From a bacterium (GTDB taxonomy: Bacteria > Vulcanimicrobiota > Vulcanimicrobiia > Vulcanimicrobiales > Vulcanimicrobiaceae): a stretch of 35,995 bases of DNA. The translations under genes were made by a program, and so were the position numbers. Positions 1 through 6,773 of the stretch are shown here, in pieces. Where the stretch lies: the NCBI GenBank assembly GCA_028869385.1, contig JAGWSR010000151.1, positions 1-35,995 of the forward strand. Direction: 5' to 3'. How positions within the stretch are numbered: position 1 is the first letter of the stretch; the number at the start of each line of letters is the position of its first letter. The notes below the pieces were generated by a model. That model made no database searches. It saw nothing but the letters and a program-made list of their open reading frames with translations, and was not told the origin of the DNA.

Positions 1-354
1 ATGAACGTCGCGCATGCGATTGGTCGGGAGCATACCGCGCACGGCTTTTTCGATGAGACGCTCGGGGTGCTTCGCGTGAATCTCGCGCGCCGTCTGCGTC
101 TTGAGGCCGCCGGGGAATCCGCTGTGGTGATGATAGACTTTATCGTCCCACTTCTTGCCGCCGAGTTCGATCTTCTCCGCGTTGATCACGACGACGAAAT
201 CGCCGTCGTCGATGTGCGGCGTCCAGCTCGGCTTGTGTTTGCCGGAGAGCGCGCGCGCAATGCGCACCGCGAGCGTGCCGAGGCGTTGCCCCGCCGCATC
301 CACGATGAACCAATTGTGCGCCGTTTCTGCGGTCTTCTGCAGGGTGGTTCGCAT
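1..354 (-). CDS. rplM: 50S ribosomal protein L13 (3' end outside window)
   Basis: The 118 visible residues match the L13 family. They begin MRTTLQKTAETAHNWFIVDA and contain the conserved blocks GKHKPSWTPHIDDGDFVVV, DKVYYHH-like (here DKVYHHHSGFPGG) and RGMLPTNRMR near the cut edge. L13 is normally about 142-150 aa, so roughly the last 25-30 residues lie beyond the left end. It binds 23S rRNA in the large subunit. The ATG at 354 is preceded by AGGA about nine bases upstream. In many bacteria the order is truA-rplM-rpsI; here a plus-strand marR gene separates truA (910-1686) from rplM, and rplM has its own promoter (416-445). Confidence 0.95.
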   Translation of the reverse strand, partial: MRTTLQKTAETAHNWFIVDAAGQRLGTLAVRIARALSGKHKPSWTPHIDDGDFVVVINAEKIELGGKKWDDKVYHHHSGFPGGLKTQTAREIHAKHPERLIEKAVRGMLPTNRMRDVH

Positions 355-415
355 CTATCGATTTCCTGAAAACGTTCGTGTAGAATCTCCGCCCCGAGAC
401 GAGGCGAACTTCGGC

Positions 416-445
416 ATCTTACCCGAGTACTCGGAGCCCCGTCAA
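416..445 (-). promoter_or_regulatory. rplM sigma70-type promoter with palindromic spacer
   Basis: Read on the minus strand, TTGACG (445-440) and TAAGAT (421-416) are separated by 18 bases, about 60 bases upstream of the rplM start. The spacer contains the perfect 12-base palindrome CCGAGTACTCGG (423-434), which would place a bound dimer between the -35 and -10 boxes. Confidence 0.6.
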
Positions 446-463
446 GCGATTTCCCCATGTTTA

Positions 464-499
464 AATTGCTTGACAATTACTTGAGTCGTCACATATCAT
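464..499 (+). promoter_or_regulatory. marR promoter and overlapping inverted-repeat operator
   Basis: A consensus TTGACA (470-475) is followed after 18 bases by TATCAT (494-499). The -35 box lies inside the inverted repeat AATTG-CTTGA-CAATT (464-478), the spacing and size expected of a MarR dimer site, so autorepression is likely. The -10 box ends only six bases before the ATG at 506, so the transcript is predicted to be leaderless or nearly so. Confidence 0.55.
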
Positions 500-505
500 C
501 CGGGC

Positions 506-913
506 ATGCCAACCGAAGCCATCGAGACCATTCTCGCCCTCGCCCATGCCCACGCCACCATCGCCCGCGCCCTCGAGGTGCAGGGGCTGAGCTTCGCCGA
601 GCTCCGCCTGCTCTTCGCCCTGCGTGCCGCGGAGCCCGAGGGCCGTCGCCCGACCGAACTCGCCCGCGAGCTGCAGCTCACCCCGTCCGGCGTCACCCGG
701 GCGCTGCTCCCGCTCGAGAAGCGCGGCATCGTGCTGCGCGAAAAGGACCCCGGCGACGCCCGGGCCTCCCACGCTAAGCTGACGAGCGCGGGTTCGACGG
801 TCGTCGGGGATGCGATCGGTCCGGCCGGCGAGCGCGCGGCAAAGCTGCTGCGGCGCCTGAGCATCGGGCAGACGAAGCAGCTCCAACGTCTGCTCGAGGA
901 GATCGGCCGCTAG
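506..913 (+). CDS. MarR-family transcriptional regulator
   Basis: This 135-aa protein has the size and layout of a MarR winged-helix dimer. A helical N-terminus (ETILALAHAHATIARALEVQ) leads to a DNA-binding core with the recognition-helix segment ARELQLTPSGVTRALLPLEKRGIV (residues about 51-74) and a wing EKDPGDARASHAKLT, then a C-terminal dimerisation helix. MarR proteins usually repress a neighbouring efflux or stress gene and themselves; no such target is beside it, so the visible target is its own promoter. The gene is transcribed against its neighbours. Its TAG (911-913) overlaps the truA stop tail to tail, and it sits between truA and rplM, genes that are often adjacent. There is no obvious ribosome binding site, consistent with a leaderless message. 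The ligand cannot be told from sequence. Confidence 0.85.
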   Translation: MPTEAIETILALAHAHATIARALEVQGLSFAELRLLFALRAAEPEGRRPTELARELQLTPSGVTRALLPLEKRGIVLREKDPGDARASHAKLTSAGSTVVGDAIGPAGERAAKLLRRLSIGQTKQLQRLLEEIGR

Positions 914-1686
914 GGCGACCACGCGAAGACGGGCGGCTCCGCATAGGAGTCGTACCCGTCCTCGTACTTCACACCCGCGAGGTAGAGCCCGTGCGGCGGC
1001 GCGGTCAGGCCCGCCGCCGCCCGCGCGCGCGCTTCGAGCATCGCGGGCAGATCGCGCGGTTGGCGCCGCCCAACCCCGCACTCGACCAGCGTGCCGACGA
1101 TCGAGCGCACCATGCGATGCAAGAATCCGTCGGCCGAGATGCGCACGCGCACGAACGCCTCGCGGCGCTCGATCTCGAGCGCGCGCACGGTGCGTACGGT
1201 GATGCCGTTGTCGGGAACCGTGGCGCAGAACGAACGAAAGTCGTGCGTACCGACGAGCGCCGCGGCGGCCTCGCGCATGCGTGCGAGATCGAGCGGACGA
1301 TAGACGTGATACGCGCGCTCCGCGAGCAGCGCGGAGCGATCCGGTCGGTTGAGAATCGCGTACACGTACGTGCGCTCGCGCGCCGTGAAGCGCGCGGAGA
1401 ACTCCGGAGCGACCACGGCGACATCGCGTACGCTCACGTCGGGCGGCAGCGAACTATTGAGCGCGATCGCGAGGCGTTCGAACGGAAACGAGCGGGCGGT
1501 GGTAAACGAAACCACCTGCCCGCTCGCATGAACGCCGGTATCGGTACGCCCGGCGCCGGTGAGTTTCACCGGTTCGTCGAGCATCCGACTCAATTCGGTT
1601 TCGAGCGTGGCGGCAACGGTTCGCACCGACGGCTGCCACTGGAAACCGCAAAAGCGCGAGCCGTCATATTCGACGGCCGCGCGCAC
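910..1686 (-). CDS. truA: tRNA pseudouridine(38-40) synthase TruA
   Basis: TruA isomerises uridines 38-40 in the anticodon arm of many tRNAs. The protein (258 aa) contains the family motif GAGRTDTGVHA with the catalytic aspartate at residue 49, an N-terminal RAAVEYDGSRFCGFQWQ segment, and the downstream HDFRSFCATVP and DGFLHRMVRSIVGTL blocks. I chose the GTG at 1686 because homologues begin just before the Y-D-G-S/T-x-F segment and because it lies eight bases after the stop of the DUF5069 gene; longer in-frame starts would overlap that gene. No strong ribosome binding site precedes it, so translation is probably coupled. Its stop overlaps the marR stop. Confidence 0.93.
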   Translation of the reverse strand: MRAAVEYDGSRFCGFQWQPSVRTVAATLETELSRMLDEPVKLTGAGRTDTGVHASGQVVSFTTARSFPFERLAIALNSSLPPDVSVRDVAVVAPEFSARFTARERTYVYAILNRPDRSALLAERAYHVYRPLDLARMREAAAALVGTHDFRSFCATVPDNGITVRTVRALEIERREAFVRVRISADGFLHRMVRSIVGTLVECGVGRRQPRDLPAMLEARARAAAGLTAPPHGLYLAGVKYEDGYDSYAEPPVFAWSP

Positions 1687-1694
1687 GGTGAACG

Positions 1695-2135
1695 CTAGGC
1701 GTTCGCCGTCTCGCGAACCGGCACGGTCCGCTTCTCGTCCAGATCCAGCAGGTCGGCCCACGCCAGCACGTCCGTGCGGTCCGGGGCGATCTGATTGCGA
1801 AGGTTCAGGAAAAATTCGAGCGACTCTCCCTCGGGCTTACGCGTGACCCATTCCTGGTTCCAACGCGCGATCTCCTCGGCCGACTTCTTGTCGATGAAGG
1901 TCTTGACGTACGCATAGATCTCGTCGTCGCTCTTGGCCGTCTTGATGACCTCGAGCAGCGCCTCGTGATCGATGCCGAGGAACGTAAACACGGCGACGTC
2001 CATCGGGCAGTTGTAGTGGTACTCGCCGACGTTGCCGTGCGCGAGCGCTTTGCCCTTGTCGATCGTGCGGCCGATCTGGACGAGGCCGTGCACCTGCTCG
2101 TGCACGCTACGGGGGAATTCTTTGGTCAGGTCCAT
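1695..2135 (-). CDS. DUF5069 family protein
   Basis: This 146-aa protein matches the DUF5069 family. It begins MDLTKEFPRSVHEQVHGL and contains the diagnostic stretch IDKGKALAHGNVGEYHYNCP followed by FLGIDHEALLEVI. The function of the family is not established. The ATG at 2135 is preferred because AAGGAG lies 11 bases upstream and the family starts with D-L-T-K; the longer frame to 2264 runs into the metallothionein gene. It lies eight bases upstream of truA and is probably cotranscribed with it. Confidence 0.85.
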   Translation of the reverse strand: MDLTKEFPRSVHEQVHGLVQIGRTIDKGKALAHGNVGEYHYNCPMDVAVFTFLGIDHEALLEVIKTAKSDDEIYAYVKTFIDKKSAEEIARWNQEWVTRKPEGESLEFFLNLRNQIAPDRTDVLAWADLLDLDEKRTVPVRETANA

Positions 2136-2224
2136 GCAGGTGGAGGCTCCTTCGATGAGATGCTGTACATCGCGGGAGACCCAAGCCACCGAAAATTGGT
2201 TGCAGCCTTTAAGTAGCCTTAAGG

Positions 2225-2386
2225 TTACGCGCCGTTCGCGCACTCCGCGTGGCGACAGCCGCACCGCTCGTGGGGCGCCGCGTCACCGTCGGCGGCGTCG
2301 AGCTCCCGGCAGCGCTCGCTGCAGTACGTCTGTCCGAGGTCCACGTAGCAGGTGCACTGCGGGTGCTCGCACTTCTGTCCGTCCAT
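2225..2386 (-). CDS. Small bacterial metallothionein-like protein
   Basis: This 53-aa ORF reads MDGQKCEHPQCTCYVDLG and continues to CGCRHAECANGA. Eight cysteines (residues 6, 11, 13, 22, 26, 42, 44 and 49) plus His8, His39 and His46 follow the pattern C-x4-C-x-C, Y-C-S-x2-C, C-x-C-x4-C, which is that of short bacterial metallothioneins related to SmtA/BmtA. These proteins bind Zn, Cd or Cu in thiolate clusters in the cytoplasm. The ATG lies seven bases after the lysS stop, so it looks like the last gene of greA-lysS. Metal binding is inferred from cysteine spacing; a structural zinc finger is the alternative. Confidence 0.82.
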   Translation of the reverse strand: MDGQKCEHPQCTCYVDLGQTYCSERCRELDAADGDAAPHERCGCRHAECANGA

Positions 2387-2393
2387 ACGAGCC

Positions 2394-3893
2394 CTACCCG
2401 TGCTGGCGCTGGAGCGGGAAGAGCAGCACGTCGCGGATCGAGATGTTGTTCGTGAGGAGCATCACGAGGCGGTCCATGCCGATGCCGATGCCGGCGGTCG
2501 GCGGCATACCGTACTCGAGCGCGCGCACGAAATCCCAATCGGGCTCGGGAATCTCCTCGTCGCCCTTGGCGCGCTCTTCGACCTGCGCTTCGAAGCGCGA
2601 GCGTTGATCGTCGGGATCGTTCAACTCGGTGAACGCGTTCGAGATCTCCATGTTGTTCGCGAAGAGCTCGTAGCGATCCACGAAATCGGGATCGCCCGCC
2701 TTGCGCTTGGCGAGCGGCGAGATGATCACCGGATAGTCGGTCACGAACGTCGGCTGGATCAGATGCGGCTCGAGCACGCGTTCGAAGATCTTGTCGAGCG
2801 CGTGACCGTGCGTCGGCGATTTCGGCAGGCCGAGCTCTTCGAGAATCGCCGCGACGCCCTTGGGATCGAGCAGGCGTTCGCGCGTGAATTTTCCGTCGGA
2901 GTACTTCTCGATGCCCTCGAGGTAGCCGATGCGCGCGAACGGCCGCGCGAACGAAATCGTGCGCTCGCCGATCTGCAGATCGGTGCCGCCGCCGCTCACC
3001 ACGCCCGCGAGATGCGCGATCAACGCTTCGTTGAAGTCCATCATGTCGTGGACGTCCCAATACGCCGCGTAGAGTTCGAGCATCGTGAACTCGGGGTTGT
3101 GCGTCGTGTCGATGCCTTCGTTGCGGAAGATGCGCCCGATCTCGTACACGCGCTCCATGCCGCCGACGATCAGCCGTTTGAGGTTCAGCTCGGTCGCAAT
3201 GCGCAGCTGCATCTCTTCGCCCGAGAGCGCGTTTACGTTGGTGAGGAACGGTCGCGCCGAGGCGCCGCCGGCCACGTGCAGCAGCGTCGGCGTTTCGACT
3301 TCGTAGAAGCCCTGCGCGTCGATGAACCGGCGCGTCTCCGCGATGATGCGCGAACGCAGAATCATCACGTCGCGTACCTCGGGATTCACGATCAGGTCCA
3401 CGTACCGCTGCCGGTAGCGCTTCTCGACGTCCTGCAGGCCATGCCACTTGTCGGGCAACGGCATCAGCGCCTTACCGAGCACCGCGAACGTCACCACGTG
3501 CAGCGTCAGGTCGCCCTTCTTCGAACGGAACAGGTAGCCGTGCACGCCGACGAGATCGCCGCGGTCGAGATCCTCCCAATCCGCGAACGCGCCGTCGCCG
3601 ACTTCGTCTTTGCGGATGTAGCACTGGAGGCGTCCGGTGCGATCGTGAATGTCGGCGAAGATCGTCTTGCCCATCGTCCGCTTCGACATCACGCGACCGG
3701 CGACGTACCAGCGCTCCGATTCCGCGTTCTGCCCGACCTCGAGAAAGCCGTAGCGCGCGAGCAGCTCTTGCGCGGTCGCGTCGACGGGATAGCGCGTCTG
3801 CGCGAACGGATCGTTGCCGCGCGAACGTAAAGCGGCCAGATTGTCGCGTCTGGCCGCTACGAGGGCAGCTTCGGATTTCCCGAGCTCGTCCAT
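2394..3893 (-). CDS. lysS: Lysyl-tRNA synthetase, class II
   Basis: The protein (499 aa, usual family length) charges tRNA-Lys. An N-terminal OB-fold anticodon-binding domain (about residues 60-175, with RVMSKRTMGKTIFADIHDRTG) is followed by the class II catalytic core: motif 2 in the FRNEGIDTTHNPEFTMLELYAAYWD region and motif 3 in GIGIGMDRLVMLLTNNISIRDVLLFP at the C-terminus. It starts at ATG 3893, 25 bases after the greA stop, and ends seven bases before the metallothionein ATG. The greA-lysS adjacency is common in bacteria and supports cotranscription. Confidence 0.97.
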   Translation of the reverse strand: MDELGKSEAALVAARRDNLAALRSRGNDPFAQTRYPVDATAQELLARYGFLEVGQNAESERWYVAGRVMSKRTMGKTIFADIHDRTGRLQCYIRKDEVGDGAFADWEDLDRGDLVGVHGYLFRSKKGDLTLHVVTFAVLGKALMPLPDKWHGLQDVEKRYRQRYVDLIVNPEVRDVMILRSRIIAETRRFIDAQGFYEVETPTLLHVAGGASARPFLTNVNALSGEEMQLRIATELNLKRLIVGGMERVYEIGRIFRNEGIDTTHNPEFTMLELYAAYWDVHDMMDFNEALIAHLAGVVSGGGTDLQIGERTISFARPFARIGYLEGIEKYSDGKFTRERLLDPKGVAAILEELGLPKSPTHGHALDKIFERVLEPHLIQPTFVTDYPVIISPLAKRKAGDPDFVDRYELFANNMEISNAFTELNDPDDQRSRFEAQVEERAKGDEEIPEPDWDFVRALEYGMPPTAGIGIGMDRLVMLLTNNISIRDVLLFPLQRQHG

Positions 3894-3918
3894 GGATCTC
3901 CAGCCTCTACGCGAGGAG

Positions 3919-4440
3919 TTACGATGCTTTTTTCGTCGTCTTCTTTGCCGGGGCGGCGCCGCCCGAACTCTTGATCGCTTCGATCTTGTACTTTACCACG
4001 CCGCGCGGGGTGGTCACATCGACCGTCTCGCCCTTTTTGTGGCCGATGAGCGCGCGACCGAGCGGCGATTCGTTCGAGATGCGCTGCAGCTTCGGATCGG
4101 CCTCGGCCGAGCCCACGATGTGAAACTCGTAGCTGTCGTTGTTCTTGAGGTCTTTCACCTTGACGGTCGCACCGAGGTGCGCTTCGTCGGCGGCGTACTC
4201 CGACTCGTCGAGGATGCGCGCGCCGCGAATCATCGCCTCGAGTTTCAGAATGCGGCCTTCGATGAAGGCCTGCTCTTGCTTGGCGTCCTCGTACTCGGCA
4301 TTTTCGCTCAAGTCGCCGTACTCTTTGGCCTGACGGATCCGATCGTTGACTTCCTTGCGGTGGACGGTCTTCAACTCGTCGAGCTCATTTTGGAGCTTTT
4401 CGAGCCCCTCGGCGGTGAGGATGATCTCTTTCTCGTTCAA
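3919..4440 (-). CDS. greA: Transcription elongation factor GreA
   Basis: GreA rescues backtracked RNA polymerase by stimulating cleavage of the nascent RNA. This 173-aa protein has the N-terminal coiled coil with the family opening IILTAEGLEKLQNELDELK and the acidic-tip segment GDLSENAEYEDAKQEQ, then the C-terminal globular domain with SYEFHIVGSAEADP and ISNESPLGRALIGHKKGETV. A lysine/alanine-rich tail (APAKKTTKKAS) extends beyond the usual end. The start is TTG at 4440; it gives the normal distance to the ILTxEG motif and no in-frame ATG fits. It is the first gene of the greA-lysS-metallothionein unit. Confidence 0.95.
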   Translation of the reverse strand: MNEKEIILTAEGLEKLQNELDELKTVHRKEVNDRIRQAKEYGDLSENAEYEDAKQEQAFIEGRILKLEAMIRGARILDESEYAADEAHLGATVKVKDLKNNDSYEFHIVGSAEADPKLQRISNESPLGRALIGHKKGETVDVTTPRGVVKYKIEAIKSSGGAAPAKKTTKKAS

Positions 4441-4521
4441 ATCGAGCGACCCCGGATAACAGAGAACGCGCCCATGGAGGACGCTGGCGCGGTTTGTTTG
4501 GGGAGCTTCAAGCGTTCCCCT

Positions 4522-5865
4522 TCAACGGTGGCGGAGCTTGCGGCCGCGCCAGAACGCAAAGGGTATACCCAGCAGCACGCCGCCCCACGCATAGGCCTGC
4601 AGGACCCGATCCTCCACCACGATCGTCGCGGCGAGCACCCCGAGCAGCGCGATCGCACCGACGAGCGGCACGACCACACCGCCGAGCCGCGAGGAGCGCT
4701 CGCCCCAAAAGCGGCGCACCGCGGCCGCGGCCGAGAGCACGAAGAGGAGGCCCAAAAAGACGGAGCTGGCGTTCAGCACGATCTCGAGCTGGTCGGCGGC
4801 CGTCTTCGAAAAGCCGGTGATCAGCTCGCTCACCGTCACGAGCACGGCCACGACGGCCAGCGACCAAAAGGGCTCGTCGCGGTGATCCAACTCGCCGAGC
4901 ACACGCGGCAGAACCCCGTCGCGGCCCATCGCAAAGACCGAGCGCGAGAGGTACAGGATGGTCGTCCAGAGCGTCGAGAGCGTGGAGAGGAGCACGGTGA
5001 CGACGATGATCGTGCGCCACCAGCCGCCGCCGAGCAGTTCGCCGACGTAGGCGAGCGTGTCGGCCTGGTTGTCCACGAAGCCTTGGAGCGTGCCGAGGCG
5101 CAGGTAGGCGAACATGCAGAGCACGAGCACGACCGTCGAGACGATCAGGCCCACGATCCCGCCGCGCCCGGAGGCGATCGCGGTGTCGTCCACCTCTTCG
5201 CTCGTCGAGGCGCTCACCTCCCAGCCGTCGCTCATCCAGACCGCGAGCGTCATCGCGGTGACGAATCCCGCGAGCCCGATGCCCGGCGACGGCGTCTTGG
5301 CGCTCGACGCGGCCGGCGCGACCGCCGCGACGTGCGGATGCAGCACGGCCGCGATTGCCGTCGCCACGAGCACGACGAGCTCGAAGCCGAGCGCGAGAAA
5401 CGTCACGAGCGCGGTTGGGCGCATGCCGACGTAGAGCAAGAGCGAACTCGCGAGAATCCACACGGCGCCGACGATCGCCGCCCAGAGCGGATCCTGCGCG
5501 TGCGCGGGCGCGACCAGCGCGAGCGTGTAGATGCCCGCGGGTACCGCGATCGCCATCGTCGCGAAAAAGTTCGAGAGCAAGAGCAGCCACGCGCCGTACG
5601 CACCGGTGCGATCGCCGAAGGCCATGCGTATCCACGAATACGAGGAGCCCGCGTTCGGTTCGACGCGCGAGAGATACGAAAACGAGATCGCGACGCAGAG
5701 CATGATCGCCGAGAGCACGACGAGCGCGCCCGGCGCGGCGAATCCGGCGGCGGCGACCATCGGCCCCATCGTCGAGGCGAGCGAGTACGCGGGCCCCATC
5801 GATGCCGAGGCCAGCACCGAGATATCGAACGAATGGAGGACGCGCGGAAGGTGACGCGCGCGCAC
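4522..5865 (-). CDS. APC-superfamily amino acid/polyamine permease
   Basis: This is a 447-aa integral membrane protein with about 12 hydrophobic helices and the APC-type N-terminus SFDISVLASASMGPAYSLAS followed by a glycine-rich first helix. Another typical segment is PNAGSSYSWIRMAFGDRTGA, resembling the GG-x-Y loop between helices 2 and 3. Such carriers move amino acids, polyamines or related amines by proton symport or antiport. The GTG at 5865 shares its first base with the TAG of the upstream gene (TAGTG), and the longer in-frame ORF only adds out-of-family residues. It is the last gene of the aminotransferase/acyl-reductase operon, suggesting it moves that pathway's substrate or product. 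The exact substrate is unknown. Confidence 0.85.
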   Translation of the reverse strand: MRARHLPRVLHSFDISVLASASMGPAYSLASTMGPMVAAAGFAAPGALVVLSAIMLCVAISFSYLSRVEPNAGSSYSWIRMAFGDRTGAYGAWLLLLSNFFATMAIAVPAGIYTLALVAPAHAQDPLWAAIVGAVWILASSLLLYVGMRPTALVTFLALGFELVVLVATAIAAVLHPHVAAVAPAASSAKTPSPGIGLAGFVTAMTLAVWMSDGWEVSASTSEEVDDTAIASGRGGIVGLIVSTVVLVLCMFAYLRLGTLQGFVDNQADTLAYVGELLGGGWWRTIIVVTVLLSTLSTLWTTILYLSRSVFAMGRDGVLPRVLGELDHRDEPFWSLAVVAVLVTVSELITGFSKTAADQLEIVLNASSVFLGLLFVLSAAAAVRRFWGERSSRLGGVVVPLVGAIALLGVLAATIVVEDRVLQAYAWGGVLLGIPFAFWRGRKLRHR

Positions 5866-6773
5866 TAGGCGTTGAGCGGAACGACGCGAGGTTTCAGGTG
5901 AAGCTCGTGCAGCACGCGCTCGTAATCCGCGGCCGTGACGTCTTCCCAGCGCTTTCCGAGCAGCGCGAGCAGCGCCGCCTCGACGACGTTCGTTCCGAAC
6001 GAGCGTCCGGCAAAATCGGGCGTCGTGGTGATCAGCAGCTTCACGCCGCGCGCGCGCAACTCGTCCACGTTCGCTTCCGTGACCGTGTTCGTGAGCACGA
6101 TCTTCCCGTCGAGGCGGTCGGGCATGAACTGCCGCATGAAGTGGAAGTCGCCGGCGATGATGTCGGCTTCGGCGTAATACTCGGGATATTTTGGCTGCGG
6201 CGGCTTCTCTTGTTTCTTGCCGGTCGGATAGAAGAATTGGAACGGCAGCTTGCACGCGTCGGGCAGATACTTCTCCGCCATCTCTTCGAACGTGCGCAGA
6301 TCGCGCACCGCGATATCTTTGTCGAGCGCGAAGATGAAGTCGCCGAAGAGCACGTCGGCGCCCGCATCGACCAAGGCCTGCGCCATGCCGAAGCGGTCGA
6401 GCGCGCTCACCATCAGCACTTTTTTGCCGCGCAGGTCGAGCTTCAGTTCGTCCTGCATGAAGCGCACCGCCGCGCGTTCGAGCGTGTTCTTCAACCCGCT
6501 CCCGTCCACGACGGGCGTCACCTTCGCGGCCTGCAGCAAGCGCAAGCCGTCGCGCAGCGCATAGCGCTTCGAGCCAGCGTAGAGATACACGTCGATGCCG
6601 CCGAGCCCGATTGCATCGACCTTCCCATCGAGCTCCGCAATCTTGGCAAGCGCAACATCGAGTTTCCCGTCAACGCCCTCACGCGAAATATCGAACTCTT
6701 CGCCAAGCAGATTCACGACCGCGCGATGATCGCGCGTCGAAGAGCCCAGCGAAACCGAGACGATGCGTTTCAT
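5865..6773 (-). CDS. Conserved protein usually labelled quinate 5-dehydrogenase
   Basis: This 302-aa protein begins MKRIVSVSLGSSTRDHRAVV and has the blocks DAIGLGGIDVYLYAGSKRY, TPVVDGSGLKNTLER, GKKVLMVSALDRFGMAQAL and TTPDFAGRSFGTNVVEAAL. I recognise these from a Firmicutes-rich family that automatic pipelines call quinate 5-dehydrogenase; I know of no experimental proof of that activity. A nucleotide-binding half is plausible around KKVLMVSALDRFG. The ATG (6773-6771) overlaps the preceding TGA as ATGA, and its own stop overlaps the permease start, so it is translationally coupled on both sides. The company it keeps suggests a role in the operon's pathway rather than in quinate catabolism; no other quinate/shikimate gene is nearby. 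Confidence 0.7.
   Translation of the reverse strand: MKRIVSVSLGSSTRDHRAVVNLLGEEFDISREGVDGKLDVALAKIAELDGKVDAIGLGGIDVYLYAGSKRYALRDGLRLLQAAKVTPVVDGSGLKNTLERAAVRFMQDELKLDLRGKKVLMVSALDRFGMAQALVDAGADVLFGDFIFALDKDIAVRDLRTFEEMAEKYLPDACKLPFQFFYPTGKKQEKPPQPKYPEYYAEADIIAGDFHFMRQFMPDRLDGKIVLTNTVTEANVDELRARGVKLLITTTPDFAGRSFGTNVVEAALLALLGKRWEDVTAADYERVLHELHLKPRVVPLNA

Noticed and set aside
4508-5635. Alternative minus-strand frame in the permease region
   Set aside because: Arg/Ala/Asp-rich shadow frame without any hydrophobic segment, overlapping the real multi-helix permease.
3814-5868. Plus-strand 684-codon open frame across greA and the permease
   Set aside because: It is antisense to three recognisable genes and rich in Arg/Glu/Asp/His low-complexity sequence typical of shadow frames.
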